A stretch of 64,000 bases of DNA from Marnyiella aurantia (GTDB lineage Bacteria > Bacteroidota > Bacteroidia > Flavobacteriales > Weeksellaceae), in the NCBI RefSeq assembly GCF_014041915.1, contig NZ_CP059472.1, positions 1,922,001 through 1,986,000 of the forward strand, in the 5' to 3' direction. The position numbers and the translations under genes are program-made. Of the stretch, positions 23,826 to 33,591 are shown piece by piece (position 1 is the stretch's first letter; each line of letters opens with the position of its first letter). The notes under the pieces are model-generated. The model was not told the DNA's origin, ran no database searches, and was given only the letters and a program-made list of their open reading frames with translations.

Positions 23826-24614
23826 ATGATTAAAGCCGTATTTCTAAAATTTTCCCTTTCCCTTTTCCTGACGGTGTTTGGGAACCTGTTTCGGGCGCAG
23901 GAAATGTTTTCGCCATCTGTACTGGTCACCTATGAGATGAGTTCGGTAGAAAGTTTGAAGGAAAATGCGGCGCCTGAAGTCACCCATTATGTATTATTGG
24001 CCAACGAAACGACCGCTGTTTTCAAAGCGCAAAGTGCCTTCAGGTATGATTCCATAAAACAGATTAACGGTGATCAGAGAACGCTTATGGCCAATTTTGA
24101 TCTTGAGGAACAGGCAAATATTGTCATTAATCCTAAGGAAATTTTCTATTCGGATCTAGTCATGAATACAGAAGTAGGCTATCGGGAAGGCAATGATTTC
24201 AAGTGGCAAATTATCCAGAAGTTTGGTGAAGTTGCGGGTCTAAAATGCCAAAAAGCGGTTACGGAGAAATTTGGCCGCAAATGGACAGCATGCTTTTCAG
24301 CCGTTTCACCCTTTATGTTCGGTCCTTATAAATTCAATGGTCTTCCGGGACTGATTTTGGAGGTGGAAGATGATGAAAACCACTACCTATTTAGGATGAC
24401 AGATATTAAAAAAATTGAAGGAACCTTTCCGCTAAGCCGTTTGAATCAGGTGAAGATGTTCAGTAAAAATGATTACTTACTCGTGAAGGACAATTTGGAA
24501 TCAGATTTCAGCCTGGGAGGTAAGATAAAATTTAAACCGGAACATACCAGGAAATTTCAGGCAGCACGTGAACTGAAGCTGAAATCAGCTAATCCGCTGG
24601 AGCGCGAACCCTGA
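23826..24614 (+). CDS. GLPGLI family protein (second copy)
   Basis: A 262-residue secreted protein with a signal peptide ending near RAQ25. Family signature FNGLPGLILEVEDDENHYLF at about 177-196, with AGLKCQKAVTEKFGRKWTACF before it (Cys, Trp and second Cys). It is clearly homologous to the 22210-23007 product along its length but strongly diverged, so the two modules are not a recent duplication of cargo. It lies 80 bp after the 72-residue membrane protein gene. A terminator follows at 24791. Confidence 0.85.
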   Translation: MIKAVFLKFSLSLFLTVFGNLFRAQEMFSPSVLVTYEMSSVESLKENAAPEVTHYVLLANETTAVFKAQSAFRYDSIKQINGDQRTLMANFDLEEQANIVINPKEIFYSDLVMNTEVGYREGNDFKWQIIQKFGEVAGLKCQKAVTEKFGRKWTACFSAVSPFMFGPYKFNGLPGLILEVEDDENHYLFRMTDIKKIEGTFPLSRLNQVKMFSKNDYLLVKDNLESDFSLGGKIKFKPEHTRKFQAARELKLKSANPLEREP

Positions 24615-24790
24615 TCAATCACTCATAAGGGGGAGTAAGAAATAGGTTGAAGGCTTCGCAGTTTATCATTGAGGCAAATTTGATACACCTGTAAAAGACA
24701 TCGAAAGGAATACGCGTCTGCATCGAGTAGCAATAACTTCATTTATTGACGGTTTTTCATAACAGTCTTTCATAAAATAGTAATCTTTAA

Positions 24791-24821
24791 CAAAAACTTC
24801 GGCTCAGGACCGAAGTTTTTG
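24791..24821 (+). terminator. Terminator at the end of the rpsJ-rplC insert
   Basis: CAAAAACTTCGG pairs exactly with CCGAAGTTTTTG, loop CTCAGGA. It isolates the insert from the rplC promoter. The rest of 24615-24850 shows no gene. Confidence 0.85.
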
Positions 24822-24852
24822 CATTTACTTTTAAATATTTTTAAATCACTGT

Positions 24853-24882
24853 TTGTCAGTTCAAATAATAATCATAAATTTG
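24853..24882 (+). promoter_or_regulatory. Promoter of the rplC-rplQ ribosomal operon
   Basis: TTG at 24853-24855, 19 nt spacer, TAAATTTG at 24875-24882. The rplC ATG is at 24980, leaving a leader of about 90 nt in which ribosomal-protein autoregulation could act. Confidence 0.8.
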
Positions 24883-24979
24883 CACTCTCATTTTGGGGGA
24901 GAAGTATGCCTAATTGAAACATAGAAATCACTTCGAAACCAGATGAAAAAGAGTTTTATAATAGATATATATTAAATAA

Positions 24980-25603
24980 ATGTCAGGTATTATTGGAAAA
25001 AAAGTCGGGATGACATCCCTGTTTAACGAGGAAGGGAAGAATATCCCCTGCACCGTTATCCAGGCAGGTCCATGCTCGGTTTTACAGGTCAGAACCGAAG
25101 AAACTGATGGCTATGTAGGCATACAGTTGGGTTTCGATGACAAGAGTGAGAAGAACGTTGGTAAAGCGTTAGCCGGCCACTTTAAAAAGGCTGGTTCTGC
25201 TCCTAAAGCTAAATTGGTTGAATTCCACCACGGATTCGACGAGTTAAAAGTAGGAGATGAAGTAAATGTAAACATATTCGCAGAAGGTGAGTATGTGGAC
25301 GTAACAGGAACTTCGAAAGGTAAAGGATTCCAGGGTGTTGTGAAAAGACACAACTTTGGAGGGGTAATGCAGGCTACACACGGTCAGCACAACAGACTTA
25401 GAGCGCCGGGTTCAATTGGTGCAGGTTCTGACCCATCCAGAGTATTCAAAGGAATGAGAATGGCCGGAAGAATGGGAGGTAAGCAGGTAACTGTTCAGAA
25501 TCTTCAGGTACTTAAGGTAGATGAAGAGCAAAACCTTTTAGTTGTAAAAGGCGCTATTCCGGGAGCTATAAATTCATATGTAATTGTAAGAAGATGGAAC
25601 TAG
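24980..25603 (+). CDS. rplC: 50S ribosomal protein uL3
   Basis: Early-assembly large-subunit protein whose loop reaches toward the peptidyl transferase centre. The 207-residue product has the [15 protein letters not shown] start, the [15 protein letters not shown] and HRAPGSIG-like block ([15 protein letters not shown]), and [11 protein letters not shown]. It is the first gene after the interruption, with its own promoter. Its 3' end overlaps rplD by 10 bp. Confidence 0.97.
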   Translation: MSGIIGKKVGMTSLFNEEGKNIPCTVIQAGPCSVLQVRTEETDGYVGIQLGFDDKSEKNVGKALAGHFKKAGSAPKAKLVEFHHGFDELKVGDEVNVNIFAEGEYVDVTGTSKGKGFQGVVKRHNFGGVMQATHGQHNRLRAPGSIGAGSDPSRVFKGMRMAGRMGGKQVTVQNLQVLKVDEEQNLLVVKGAIPGAINSYVIVRRWN

Positions 25604-26223
25604 TAGTATTAAACAACACCGGTAAGGAAACCGGAAGAAAGATAACCCTGGACGAAACTGTATTTGGTATTGAGCCTAATAAGCACGCGGTTTACCTGGA
25701 AGTGAAGCAATATCTTGCTGCGCAGAGACAGGGAACTCATAAGTCCAAGGAAAGAAGCGAGATTACAGCTTCTACAAGAAAACTTAAAAAGCAAAAAGGT
25801 TCCGGTTCTGCAAGATATGGTGATATTAAATCCCCAACTTTCAGAGGTGGAGGTAGAGTTTTTGGTCCAAAACCAAGAGACTACAGATTCAAACTGAACA
25901 AAGCACTTAAGAGACTTGCCAAGAAATCTGTTCTTTCCCAGAAAATGAAAGATAACAGCATCAAAGTAATGGAAGATCTTAGCCTTAATGCGCCTAGAAC
26001 TAAAGACTTTGTAACACTGCTTAACGCTTTTGAACTGAACGGTAAGAAATCTCTGTTCATCCTTCCTGAAGCAAATGACAATGTGTATTTATCTTCAAGA
26101 AACCTACCTAAAACAAAGGTACTGAGCTACAACGAAATCAGCTCTTACGACCTTATGAACGCAGGTGAGATCATTTTCTTTGAAGGGGCAGTAGAAAAAT
26201 TTCAGGAAAACCTAAAGAAATAA
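25594..26223 (+). CDS. rplD: 50S ribosomal protein uL4
   Basis: Large-subunit protein whose extended loop lines the exit tunnel; in E. coli also the S10-operon repressor. The 209-residue product shows the tunnel loop with [13 protein letters not shown] and [19 protein letters not shown]. Start overlaps rplC by 10 bases, indicating coupling; rplW follows after 3 bp. Confidence 0.96.
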   Translation: MELVVLNNTGKETGRKITLDETVFGIEPNKHAVYLEVKQYLAAQRQGTHKSKERSEITASTRKLKKQKGSGSARYGDIKSPTFRGGGRVFGPKPRDYRFKLNKALKRLAKKSVLSQKMKDNSIKVMEDLSLNAPRTKDFVTLLNAFELNGKKSLFILPEANDNVYLSSRNLPKTKVLSYNEISSYDLMNAGEIIFFEGAVEKFQENLKK

Positions 26224-26226
26224 ATC

Positions 26227-26514
26227 ATGTCTATTATAATTAAACCAGTAATTTCAGAAAAAGCCAATTACCTTACTGAACTCAGAGGTGATTATTCCTT
26301 CCTGGTAAACCCGAAAGCGAATAAGATCCAGATCAGAAATGCGGTAGAAGCTGCTTATAATGTGAAGGTGGCCGACGTTAGGACCATGATTTATGCGCCT
26401 AAGGTTTCCAGTAAGAATACAAAGAAAGGACTTCAGATTGGTAAGACCAACAAACTGAAAAAAGCAGTAATTACCCTTGCAGAAGGCGAAGTACTGGATG
26501 TCTTTGCAGTATAG
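26227..26514 (+). CDS. rplW: 50S ribosomal protein uL23
   Basis: Sits at the tunnel exit and is the docking site for trigger factor and SRP. The 95-residue product begins MSIIIKPVISEKA and has the VNPKANKIQIRNAVEAAYNVKV motif. Between rplD (3 bp) and rplB (31 bp). Confidence 0.96.
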   Translation: MSIIIKPVISEKANYLTELRGDYSFLVNPKANKIQIRNAVEAAYNVKVADVRTMIYAPKVSSKNTKKGLQIGKTNKLKKAVITLAEGEVLDVFAV

Positions 26515-26545
26515 TAATCAGTATATAATAATATAAATAATAGTA

Positions 26546-27367
26546 ATGTCTGTTAGAAAATTAAAACCTATCACCCCGGGACAGAGATTCAGAGTTGTAA
26601 ATAACTTTGAGGAAATTACTACCAACAAACCAGAGAAGTCTCTAACCGTTGGTATTAGTAAGTCAGGTGGACGTAACCAAACTGGTAAAATGACCATGCG
26701 TTACACCGGAGGTGGACACAAAAAGAAATACAGAATCATTGACTTCAAAAGAAACAAGTTTGATGTTGAAGCAACGGTTAAGACTGTAGAGTACGATCCA
26801 AACAGAACTGCTTTCATCGCTCTATTGGAGTACGCAGACGGAGAGAAGAGATATATCATCGCTCCTAACGGTATTAAAGTAGACCAGAAAGTAATTTCTT
26901 CTGAAACTGCAGAGCCTAATGTAGGTAACGCAATGAAACTGAAGAATATTCCTTTGGGTACTGTAATTTCCTGTATTGAGCTTAGGCCGGGACAGGGTGC
27001 TGTAATGGCAAGAAGTGCAGGTTCTTCTGCACAGTTAACATCCAGAGATGGTAAATATGCGATTGTAAAGCTTCCTTCCGGTGAATCCAGAATGATCCTT
27101 ACTGAATGTTTCGCAATGATCGGATCTGTTTCCAACTCTGACCACCAACTTACCGTTTCCGGTAAGGCAGGTAGAAGCAGATGGTTAGGCAGAAGACCAA
27201 GAACAAGACCAGTGGTTATGAACCCTGTGGATCACCCAATGGGTGGTGGTGAAGGACGTTCTTCCGGAGGTCACCCAAGATCAAGAAACGGTATGCCTGC
27301 TAAAGGTTACAAAACCAGAAAGAAAAACAAAGCGTCTAACCGATTCATCGTCTCTAAAAGAAAATAA
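26546..27367 (+). CDS. rplB: 50S ribosomal protein uL2
   Basis: Universally conserved protein near the peptidyl transferase centre, needed for subunit association. The 273-residue product equals E. coli L2 in length, contains the [15 protein letters not shown] segment and the C-terminal [19 protein letters not shown] loop with the conserved His. rpsS follows after 2 bp. Confidence 0.97.
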   Translation: MSVRKLKPITPGQRFRVVNNFEEITTNKPEKSLTVGISKSGGRNQTGKMTMRYTGGGHKKKYRIIDFKRNKFDVEATVKTVEYDPNRTAFIALLEYADGEKRYIIAPNGIKVDQKVISSETAEPNVGNAMKLKNIPLGTVISCIELRPGQGAVMARSAGSSAQLTSRDGKYAIVKLPSGESRMILTECFAMIGSVSNSDHQLTVSGKAGRSRWLGRRPRTRPVVMNPVDHPMGGGEGRSSGGHPRSRNGMPAKGYKTRKKNKASNRFIVSKRK

Positions 27368-27369
27368 TT

Positions 27370-27648
27370 ATGTCAAGATCACTTAAGAAAGGACCTTTTA
27401 TTCATTATACTTTAGATAAGAAGGTTCAGGCAAACGTAGAGTCTGGTAAAAAGACAGTAATCAAAACGTGGTCGAGAGCATCAATGATCTCTCCAGACTT
27501 CGTAGGACAAACCATCGCGGTACACAACGGGAAATCTTTTATCCCGGTATATGTTACAGAAAACATGGTAGGTCATAAGTTAGGCGAATTTTCTCCGACT
27601 AGATCTTTCAGAGGTCACGGTGGTAACAAAAATAAAGGAAGCAGATAA
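27370..27648 (+). CDS. rpsS: 30S ribosomal protein uS19
   Basis: Forms a complex with S13 in the 30S head, close to the A-site tRNA. The 92-residue product starts [18 protein letters not shown] and ends with the [12 protein letters not shown] motif followed by a basic tail. Standard place between rplB and rplV, with 2 bp gaps on each side. Confidence 0.97.
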   Translation: MSRSLKKGPFIHYTLDKKVQANVESGKKTVIKTWSRASMISPDFVGQTIAVHNGKSFIPVYVTENMVGHKLGEFSPTRSFRGHGGNKNKGSR

Positions 27649-27650
27649 TC

Positions 27651-28052
27651 ATGGGATCAAGAAAGCAAAATAGCGCAATCGCCAGAAAAGAGGCCAGCAA
27701 AGATGTCATAAGCGCACGTCTTAATGACTGCCCGTCTTCTCCTAGAAAAATGAGATTAGTTGCTGATATCATTAGAGGAGAAAATGTAGATAAAGCCCTG
27801 TATATTCTAAAATATTCAAAAAAAGAGGCCTCAAATAAATTGGAGAAACTTCTTCTTTCTGCTATGGCAAACTGGCAGACTAAAAACGAAGGAGCTGATA
27901 TTGAAGAAGCCAACCTTGTTGTAAAAGAAATATTTGTTGACAGTGCAAGACAATTGAAGAGACTGAGACCAGCCCCACAGGGAAGAGGTCACAGAATCAG
28001 AAAGAGATCAAACCACGTGACAATAATTTTAGATTCAAAAGACATTAAATAA
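27651..28052 (+). CDS. rplV: 50S ribosomal protein uL22
   Basis: Lines the nascent-peptide tunnel with a long beta hairpin; contributes to the macrolide-binding region. The 133-residue product is longer than E. coli L22 (110), with an N-terminal extension of about 20 residues ([18 protein letters not shown]). The hairpin ends [22 protein letters not shown]. rpsC starts 8 bp later. Confidence 0.96.
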   Translation: MGSRKQNSAIARKEASKDVISARLNDCPSSPRKMRLVADIIRGENVDKALYILKYSKKEASNKLEKLLLSAMANWQTKNEGADIEEANLVVKEIFVDSARQLKRLRPAPQGRGHRIRKRSNHVTIILDSKDIK

Positions 28053-28060
28053 TTCAAGGT

Positions 28061-28816
28061 ATGGGACAGAAGACAAATCCAATTGGTAACAGACTAGGTA
28101 TCATCAGAGGATGGGATTCTAACTGGTATGGTGGTAAAGATTATGGAGACAGAATCGCTGAAGACTACAAGATCAGAAGATACCTTGAAGCTAGATTATC
28201 TAAAGGTGGGGTTTCAAGAATTTACATTGAAAGAACACTGAAATTAGTAACCGTAACCATCACTACTGCCAGACCGGGTTTAATCATCGGCAAAGGCGGT
28301 CAGGAAGTTGATAAACTGAAGGAAGAACTGAAAAAACTTACAGGTAAGGACGTTCAGATCAATATCTTCGAAATCAAAAGACCTGAGCTTGATGCCGTTT
28401 TGGTTGCAGACAGTATTGCAAAACAGATCGAGAACCGTATCTCCTACAGAAGAGCTGTGAAAATGGCTATCGCTTCTACAATGAGAATGGGTGCCGAAGG
28501 TATAAAAGTAATGATCTCCGGACGTTTGAACGGAGCTGAGATGGCAAGAAGCGAATCTTTCAAAGACGGAAGAATCCCATTGTCTACCTTCAGAGCAGAT
28601 ATCGATTATCACATAGGCGAAGCCCTTACACAATATGGTAAACTTGGTGTGAAAGTCTGGATTATGAAAGGTGAAGTTTATGGTAAAAGAGACCTTACTC
28701 CACTTGTAGGACAGCAGCAGAAGAAATCAGCCGGCGGCAGGGAAAGAAATGACAGAAATGACAGGAATGACCGTGGCGGCGACAGAAGACCAAGAAGAAA
28801 CAATAACAATAATTAA
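28061..28816 (+). CDS. rpsC: 30S ribosomal protein uS3
   Basis: Part of the mRNA entry channel with helicase activity; carries a KH domain. The 251-residue product has [13 protein letters not shown] as its KH GxxG motif and ends in a low-complexity tail rich in Asn, Asp, Arg and Gly ([17 protein letters not shown] then Asn repeats), absent from E. coli S3 (233 residues). The tail is encoded by near-repeats of AATGACAG. A 103-bp repeat-rich spacer separates it from rplP. Confidence 0.97.
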   Translation: MGQKTNPIGNRLGIIRGWDSNWYGGKDYGDRIAEDYKIRRYLEARLSKGGVSRIYIERTLKLVTVTITTARPGLIIGKGGQEVDKLKEELKKLTGKDVQINIFEIKRPELDAVLVADSIAKQIENRISYRRAVKMAIASTMRMGAEGIKVMISGRLNGAEMARSESFKDGRIPLSTFRADIDYHIGEALTQYGKLGVKVWIMKGEVYGKRDLTPLVGQQQKKSAGGRERNDRNDRNDRGGDRRPRRNNNNN

Positions 28817-28821
28817 TCAGA

Positions 28822-28914
28822 AGTTAGAAACGAGAAATTAGAAATTAGAACTTCCGTTACAAGAACTGATTTAAAATTTATCTAACATCTAACATCTAAC
28901 ATCTAACATCTAAA
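28822..28914 (+). repeat. Heptad repeat spacer between rpsC and rplP
   Basis: Begins with TTAGAA-type copies (about 28822-28852), then four exact ATCTAAC heptads at 28880-28907 and one ATCTAAA at 28908-28914. The same heptad family recurs at 36685-36719. Other operon gaps are under about 35 bp. Confidence 0.9.
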
Positions 28915-28919
28915 AGATT

Positions 28920-29345
28920 ATGTTACAACCAAGAAGAACCAAGTTCCGTCGTGTTCATAAAATGAAGATGAAAGGAAATGCGCAGAGAGGAGCTCAGCTT
29001 GCGTATGGAACTTTCGGCATCAAAGCAACAGACGGCGCGTGGATCACTGCCAGACAGATCGAGGCTGCACGTATTGCCGCTACGAGATATATGAAAAGAG
29101 AAGGACAGCTATGGATCAAAATTTTCCCGGATAAGCCTATCACCAAGAAACCTGCCGAAGTACGTATGGGTAAAGGTAAGGGTGCTGTGGAATATTGGGT
29201 AGCCGTAGTGAAGCCTGGTAAAGTAATGTTTGAAGTAGGTGGTGTACCTTACGAGGTTGCCAAGGAAGCTCTCAGACTTGCTGCACAGAAGTTACCAGTA
29301 GTAACCAAATTTATCGTTGCTAACGATTTTGTAAAACCTGAATAA
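28920..29345 (+). CDS. rplP: 50S ribosomal protein uL16
   Basis: Organises the A-site region of the large subunit. The 141-residue product starts [19 protein letters not shown] and carries the conserved [22 protein letters not shown] block. Preceded by the heptad-repeat spacer, followed by rpmC after 11 bp. Confidence 0.96.
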   Translation: MLQPRRTKFRRVHKMKMKGNAQRGAQLAYGTFGIKATDGAWITARQIEAARIAATRYMKREGQLWIKIFPDKPITKKPAEVRMGKGKGAVEYWVAVVKPGKVMFEVGGVPYEVAKEALRLAAQKLPVVTKFIVANDFVKPE

Positions 29346-29356
29346 ATCTTTGAATT

Positions 29357-29545
29357 ATGAAAAATGCTGACATCAGAAATTTAAGCGCAGGTGATCTACA
29401 GAACAAACTTGCTGAACTGAAAGCTGAATACCAAAAAACAAAATTAGCTCACAGAATCAGCCCTGTAGAAAACCCAATTCAAATCAGAGATTTGAGAAGG
29501 ACAATCGCAAGATTGGAAACAGAAGTAACCGCTAAACAACAATAA
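29357..29545 (+). CDS. rpmC: 50S ribosomal protein uL29
   Basis: Small two-helix protein near the tunnel exit that contacts L23. The 62-residue product has the standard [20 protein letters not shown] start and the [16 protein letters not shown] segment. Between rplP (11 bp) and rpsQ (11 bp). Confidence 0.95.
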   Translation: MKNADIRNLSAGDLQNKLAELKAEYQKTKLAHRISPVENPIQIRDLRRTIARLETEVTAKQQ

Positions 29546-29556
29546 TTCATTTTACA

Positions 29557-29811
29557 ATGGACAGAAATTTAAGAAAAGAAAGAATTGGGGTGGTTTCCAG
29601 CAACAAAATGGAAAAAACTATTGTTGTAAGCGAGACGATGAGGATGAAGCACCCAATGTACGGTAAGTTCGTTTTGAAAACGAAAAAATATACCGCACAT
29701 GACGAAAATAACGAATGCAGCGAGGGCGATACTGTACTTATACAGGAAACAAGACCTTTAAGCAAGAGTAAAAGATGGAGACTAGTAAGAATCATTGAAA
29801 AAGCTAAGTAA
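29557..29811 (+). CDS. rpsQ: 30S ribosomal protein uS17
   Basis: 16S rRNA 5'-domain binding protein. The 84-residue product has the [18 protein letters not shown] oligonucleotide-binding fold start and [12 protein letters not shown] at the C-terminus. Its stop overlaps the rplN ATG by one base (TAATG). Confidence 0.96.
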   Translation: MDRNLRKERIGVVSSNKMEKTIVVSETMRMKHPMYGKFVLKTKKYTAHDENNECSEGDTVLIQETRPLSKSKRWRLVRIIEKAK

Positions 29812-30179
29812 TGTTACAAACAGAATCAAGATTAAAAGTAGCTGATAATACCGGAGCAAAAGAAGTTTTGGTAATCAGAGTTCTGGGAGGTACCAGAAGA
29901 AGATATGCTTCAGTTGGTGATAAAATCGTAGTGACGATCAAGGATTCTACACCATCCGGAAACGCAAAGAAAGGTCAGGTATCCAAAGCTGTTGTGGTAA
30001 GAACCAAAAAAGCAGTAAGGAGAAAAGACGGATCATATATCAAGTTCGACGATAATGCCTGTGTACTGCTTAATGCAACAGGTGAGATGAGAGGAACACG
30101 TGTTTTCGGACCCGTAGCCCGCGAACTTAGAGACAAAGAATACATGAAGGTAATTTCCCTGGCTCCCGAAGTACTTTAA
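29811..30179 (+). CDS. rplN: 50S ribosomal protein uL14
   Basis: Large-subunit protein at the subunit interface and translation factor binding area. The 122-residue product contains [20 protein letters not shown] and the C-terminal [25 protein letters not shown]. One-base overlap with rpsQ; rplX after 19 bp. Confidence 0.97.
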   Translation: MLQTESRLKVADNTGAKEVLVIRVLGGTRRRYASVGDKIVVTIKDSTPSGNAKKGQVSKAVVVRTKKAVRRKDGSYIKFDDNACVLLNATGEMRGTRVFGPVARELRDKEYMKVISLAPEVL

Positions 30180-30198
30180 TTTTTAAAAATTTACAGAA

Positions 30199-30519
30199 AT
30201 GACAAAAGTTAAAATTAAAAGAGGAGATAACGTAATCGTAACTACCGGAAAGAATAAAGGTGGTAAAGGTGAAGTTCTGGAAGTTATCAGAAAAGAAGGA
30301 AAAGACCCAAGAGTTGTTGTTGCCGGTATCAACATCGTGAAAAAACACGTTAAGCCGTCTGCATCTAACCCACAGGGAAACATTGTAGAGAAAGAAGCTT
30401 CAATCCATATCTCAAATGTTGCTTTAATGGATAAGGACGGAAAAGCAACCAAACTGGGATCCAAAATGGAAGGAGATAAGAAAGTAAGAGTTGCGAAATC
30501 AACCGGTGAAACTTTATAA
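30199..30519 (+). CDS. rplX: 50S ribosomal protein uL24
   Basis: Initiates 50S assembly by binding 23S domain I. The 106-residue product has the KOW motif [20 protein letters not shown] and the following GEVLEV strand. Between rplN and rplE with gaps of 19 and 11 bp. Confidence 0.96.
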   Translation: MTKVKIKRGDNVIVTTGKNKGGKGEVLEVIRKEGKDPRVVVAGINIVKKHVKPSASNPQGNIVEKEASIHISNVALMDKDGKATKLGSKMEGDKKVRVAKSTGETL

Positions 30520-30530
30520 CAGCACAGACA

Positions 30531-31082
30531 ATGGAATTTATAGCAAGACCAAAAAAAATATATAAGGAGCAAATTATTCCTGCGATGATGGAAGAATTTG
30601 GGTACAAATCTGTTATGCAGGTACCTAAATTGCAGAAAATCGTAATTTCCCAGGGTCTGGGGGCTGCTACAGCCGACAAGAAAATTGTTGATTACGCCAT
30701 CGAGGAATTAACTGCAATTACCGGACAGAAAGCTGTAGGTACAATCTCCAAAAAGGATGAGGCTGCCTTCAAACTTAGAAAAGGAATGCCGGTGGGTGCA
30801 AGAGTTACTCTTAGAGCAAACAAGATGTACGAATTCCTGGACAGGCTTACGGCATCTGCACTTCCAAGGATCAGAGATTTCAACGGTATCAAAGCTGACG
30901 GTTTCGACGGTAGAGGAAATTACAACCTTGGTATTACCGAGCAGATCATTTTCCCGGAAATCGTAATTGACAAAGTGAAGAAGATACAGGGTATGGACAT
31001 CACTTTCGTTACAACTGCGAAAACTGACAAGGAAGCAAAAGCATTATTAACGCATTTCGGTATGCCTTTTAAAAAGAACTAA
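30531..31082 (+). CDS. rplE: 50S ribosomal protein uL5
   Basis: Binds 5S rRNA in the central protuberance. The 183-residue product carries the [12 protein letters not shown]-like loop ([21 protein letters not shown]) and ends FGMPFKKN. In E. coli S8 represses the spc operon at a site at the start of rplE; no such site was searched for with structure software. rpsN follows after 2 bp. Confidence 0.97.
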   Translation: MEFIARPKKIYKEQIIPAMMEEFGYKSVMQVPKLQKIVISQGLGAATADKKIVDYAIEELTAITGQKAVGTISKKDEAAFKLRKGMPVGARVTLRANKMYEFLDRLTASALPRIRDFNGIKADGFDGRGNYNLGITEQIIFPEIVIDKVKKIQGMDITFVTTAKTDKEAKALLTHFGMPFKKN

Positions 31083-31084
31083 AA

Positions 31085-31354
31085 ATGGCTAAAGAATCAA
31101 TGAAAGCGCGTGAGCGCAAAAGAGAGGCTACAGTAGCAAAATATGCTGAGAAAAGAAAAGCTTTGAAAGAAGCCGGAGATTACGACGCATTACAGAAGTT
31201 GCCTAAAAACGCTTCTCCGGTTAGACTTCACAACAGATGCAAGCTTACCGGCAGACCAAGAGGTTACATGAGAACTTTCGGACTTTCGAGAGTAATGTTC
31301 CGCGAGATGGCTAACAAAGGCCTGATCCCAGGAGTTAAAAAAGCTAGTTGGTAA
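31085..31354 (+). CDS. rpsN: 30S ribosomal protein uS14, zinc-free form
   Basis: Late-assembling protein of the 30S head. The 89-residue product has [22 protein letters not shown] but only one Cys where zinc-binding forms have two CxxC pairs, so it is the C-minus type. It ends KKASW. A 157-bp structured spacer separates it from rpsH. Confidence 0.96.
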   Translation: MAKESMKARERKREATVAKYAEKRKALKEAGDYDALQKLPKNASPVRLHNRCKLTGRPRGYMRTFGLSRVMFREMANKGLIPGVKKASW

Positions 31355-31399
31355 TACATTTAGAACAATCGAGGCAGTAAAGTTGAGCTTTAGGCTCGA

Positions 31400-31465
31400 G
31401 ACCAGAAGACAAGAGATCGGAGACTTTTCATAAGTCTCTTATCTCAAATCTAAAAGTCCCTGGTC
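31400..31465 (+). other. Nested stem-loop in the rpsN-rpsH spacer
   Basis: Outer arms GACCAG (31400-31405) and CTGGTC (31460-31465), middle GAGAT (31413-31417) and ATCTC (31441-31445), inner GAGACTT (31420-31426) and AAGTCTC (31432-31438). There is no T-run, so it is not a typical terminator. Confidence 0.55.
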
Positions 31466-31511
31466 CCGCTCAAAACTAACTGTCATAAACCAATAACAAC
31501 AAACAAGAAAA

Positions 31512-31910
31512 ATGGTAACAGATCCAATTTCAGATTTCCTGACCAGAGTAAGGAACGCACAAAGCGCAGGCCACAAAGTGGTGGACATTCCTGCATCGAA
31601 AATCAAGAAGGAGATTACAAAAATTCTTTTCGACCAGGGTTATATTACAAACTACAAGTTTGAAGATAACGCTGTACAGGGGAACATCAAAATCGCTTTA
31701 AAGTATGACAAGCAAACCAACAAACCGGCAATTAAATCTATCCAGAGAGCATCAAGACCTGGTTTGAGATATTATGCAGGTTCTACAGAACTTCCAAGAG
31801 TTCTGAACGGGTTGGGTGTAGCCATCATTTCTACCTCTAAAGGGGTAATGACAGGTAAGCAGGCCAGACAGGAAAAAGTAGGTGGAGAGGTAATCTGCTA
31901 TGTTTATTAA
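31512..31910 (+). CDS. rpsH: 30S ribosomal protein uS8
   Basis: Primary binder of the 16S central domain and the translational regulator of the spc operon in E. coli. The 132-residue product has DPISDFLTRVRNAQSAG at the N-terminus and STSKGVMTGKQARQEKVGGEVICYVY at the C-terminus. Its gene follows an unusual long structured spacer. rplF starts 18 bp later. Confidence 0.97.
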   Translation: MVTDPISDFLTRVRNAQSAGHKVVDIPASKIKKEITKILFDQGYITNYKFEDNAVQGNIKIALKYDKQTNKPAIKSIQRASRPGLRYYAGSTELPRVLNGLGVAIISTSKGVMTGKQARQEKVGGEVICYVY

Positions 31911-31928
31911 TTTTTTAAAAGAAGGAAA

Positions 31929-32474
31929 ATGTCAAGAATTGGTAAATCAATTATAACCATTCCTGCCGGCGTTACTGTAACCGAATCTAACGGTGTGGTA
32001 ACTGTAAAAGGCCCTAAAGGTGAGCTTACGCAAACCCTTACAGAAGGAATTACTTTAGAGCAGAAGGACGGAGAACTTACAGTAAACCGCCCGTCTGAAT
32101 CTAAGCAGCACAGAGCGCTTCACGGTTTGTACCGTGCGCTTATCAATAACATGGTTCAGGGAACTGCCGAAGGGTGGACTAAGAAACTGGAACTTGTAGG
32201 AGTTGGATACAGAGCAACACATTCCGGTCAGAAACTGGACCTTGCCCTTGGATTCTCTCACAGTATCGTAATGGAACTTCCAAACGAAGTGAAAGTAGAT
32301 ACATTAACTGAGAAAGGTAAAAACCCTATTATTACTTTAACATCTCATGACAAGCAACTTATCGGGATGATCGCTGCAAAGATCAGATCATTCAGAAAGC
32401 CTGAGCCTTACAAAGGAAAAGGGGTAAGATTTGTTGGAGAAATTGTGAGACGTAAAGCTGGTAAATCTGCTTAA
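31929..32474 (+). CDS. rplF: 50S ribosomal protein uL6
   Basis: Two-domain protein near the sarcin-ricin loop and factor-binding site. The 181-residue product starts [15 protein letters not shown] and ends [22 protein letters not shown], the RNA-binding signature. Between rpsH (18 bp) and rplR (14 bp). Confidence 0.97.
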   Translation: MSRIGKSIITIPAGVTVTESNGVVTVKGPKGELTQTLTEGITLEQKDGELTVNRPSESKQHRALHGLYRALINNMVQGTAEGWTKKLELVGVGYRATHSGQKLDLALGFSHSIVMELPNEVKVDTLTEKGKNPIITLTSHDKQLIGMIAAKIRSFRKPEPYKGKGVRFVGEIVRRKAGKSA

Positions 32475-32488
32475 TAAATTTTAAGAAA

Positions 32489-32836
32489 ATGGCACTAAAT
32501 AAAGTACAAAAAAGAAACAGGATTAAAAGTAGAGTAAGAGGCAAGATCTCCGGCTCTGCTGAACTGCCAAGATTATCTGTATACAAAAGTAATAAGGAAA
32601 TTTACGCTCAGTTAATCGACGATAAAGCAGGTGTAACCCTTGCTTCGGCCTCTTCCAGAGCGCTTAACGCAACAGGTAATAAAGTAGAAATATCCTCAGA
32701 AGTTGGTAAGGCGATCGCTGAGAAAGCCAAAGCTGCAGGAATTGAAAGTATAGTGTTCGACAGAAACGGTTTCGTATACCACGGTAGAGTGAAAGCTCTG
32801 GCTGACGGTGCGAGAGAAGGCGGACTAAAATTCTAA
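32489..32836 (+). CDS. rplR: 50S ribosomal protein uL18
   Basis: 5S rRNA-binding protein of the central protuberance. The 115-residue product has [32 protein letters not shown] and the C-terminal [27 protein letters not shown]. rpsE follows after 18 bp. Confidence 0.97.
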   Translation: MALNKVQKRNRIKSRVRGKISGSAELPRLSVYKSNKEIYAQLIDDKAGVTLASASSRALNATGNKVEISSEVGKAIAEKAKAAGIESIVFDRNGFVYHGRVKALADGAREGGLKF

Positions 32837-32854
32837 TCACAAATTTCGGAAATA

Positions 32855-33379
32855 ATGTTAGGACTAGATAATATTGAAAAAGTAAAACCGGGAGGATTAG
32901 AATTAAAAGATCGTCTCGTATCTGTAAACAGGGTAACTAAAGTAACCAAAGGTGGACGTGCGTTCGGTTTTTCTGCAATCGTGGTTGTAGGAGACGAGGC
33001 TGGCGTTATCGGTTACGGTTTGGGTAAGTCCAAAGAAGTTGCAACAGCAATCTCCAAAGCAGTTGAAGATGCTAAGAAAAATTTAGTTAAAGTTCCTGTT
33101 ACTAAGGAAGGTACAATTTATCACGAGTCTACAGCCAGATTTGGTGGTGGTCACGTATTTATGAAGCCAGCTTCACACGGTACGGGAGTTATTGCAGGTA
33201 ACACGGTACGTATCGTACTGGAGTCTGCAGGTATCAAGGATATCCTTACAAAATCAAAAGGATCTTCCAACCCACATAACGTGGTGAAGGCAACCTTCAA
33301 AGCATTGTTGGACATCAGAACTCCTGAAGAAATCGCAAGAATGAGAGGGGTATCACTAGACAAGGTATTTAAACACTAA
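32855..33379 (+). CDS. rpsE: 30S ribosomal protein uS5
   Basis: Maintains decoding fidelity and lines the mRNA entry channel. The 174-residue product has [21 protein letters not shown], the conserved site of spectinomycin resistance changes in related proteins, and GVSLDKVFK at the C-terminus. rpmD follows after 14 bp. Confidence 0.97.
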   Translation: MLGLDNIEKVKPGGLELKDRLVSVNRVTKVTKGGRAFGFSAIVVVGDEAGVIGYGLGKSKEVATAISKAVEDAKKNLVKVPVTKEGTIYHESTARFGGGHVFMKPASHGTGVIAGNTVRIVLESAGIKDILTKSKGSSNPHNVVKATFKALLDIRTPEEIARMRGVSLDKVFKH

Positions 33380-33393
33380 AAGTTTTAAGACAG

Positions 33394-33576
33394 ATGGCAA
33401 CAATTAAAGTAAAACAAGTAAGGAGTGCTATTAACAGAACCAAAACCCAAAAGAGAACTCTTGAGGCTTTAGGTTTGAAAAGACTGCACCAGGTGGTAAC
33501 TCACGAAGCTTCGCCTGCTGTTCTTGGAATGGTGGCTGCAGTTAGACACTTAGTAGAAGTTCAGGAAGAAAACTAA
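33394..33576 (+). CDS. rpmD: 50S ribosomal protein uL30
   Basis: Small protein of the large subunit, peripheral and absent from some bacteria. The 60-residue product has IKVKQVRSAINRTKTQKRTLEALGLKRL followed by the VTHEASPAVLGMVAAVRHLV block. Length is normal (59-60). Between rpsE and rplO. Confidence 0.95.
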   Translation: MATIKVKQVRSAINRTKTQKRTLEALGLKRLHQVVTHEASPAVLGMVAAVRHLVEVQEEN

Positions 33577-33591
33577 TTAAATTTTAAAACA

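Noticed and set aside
28822-28914. CRISPR array from the heptad repeats
   Set aside because: Units are 7 bp and contiguous, with no spacers and no cas genes.
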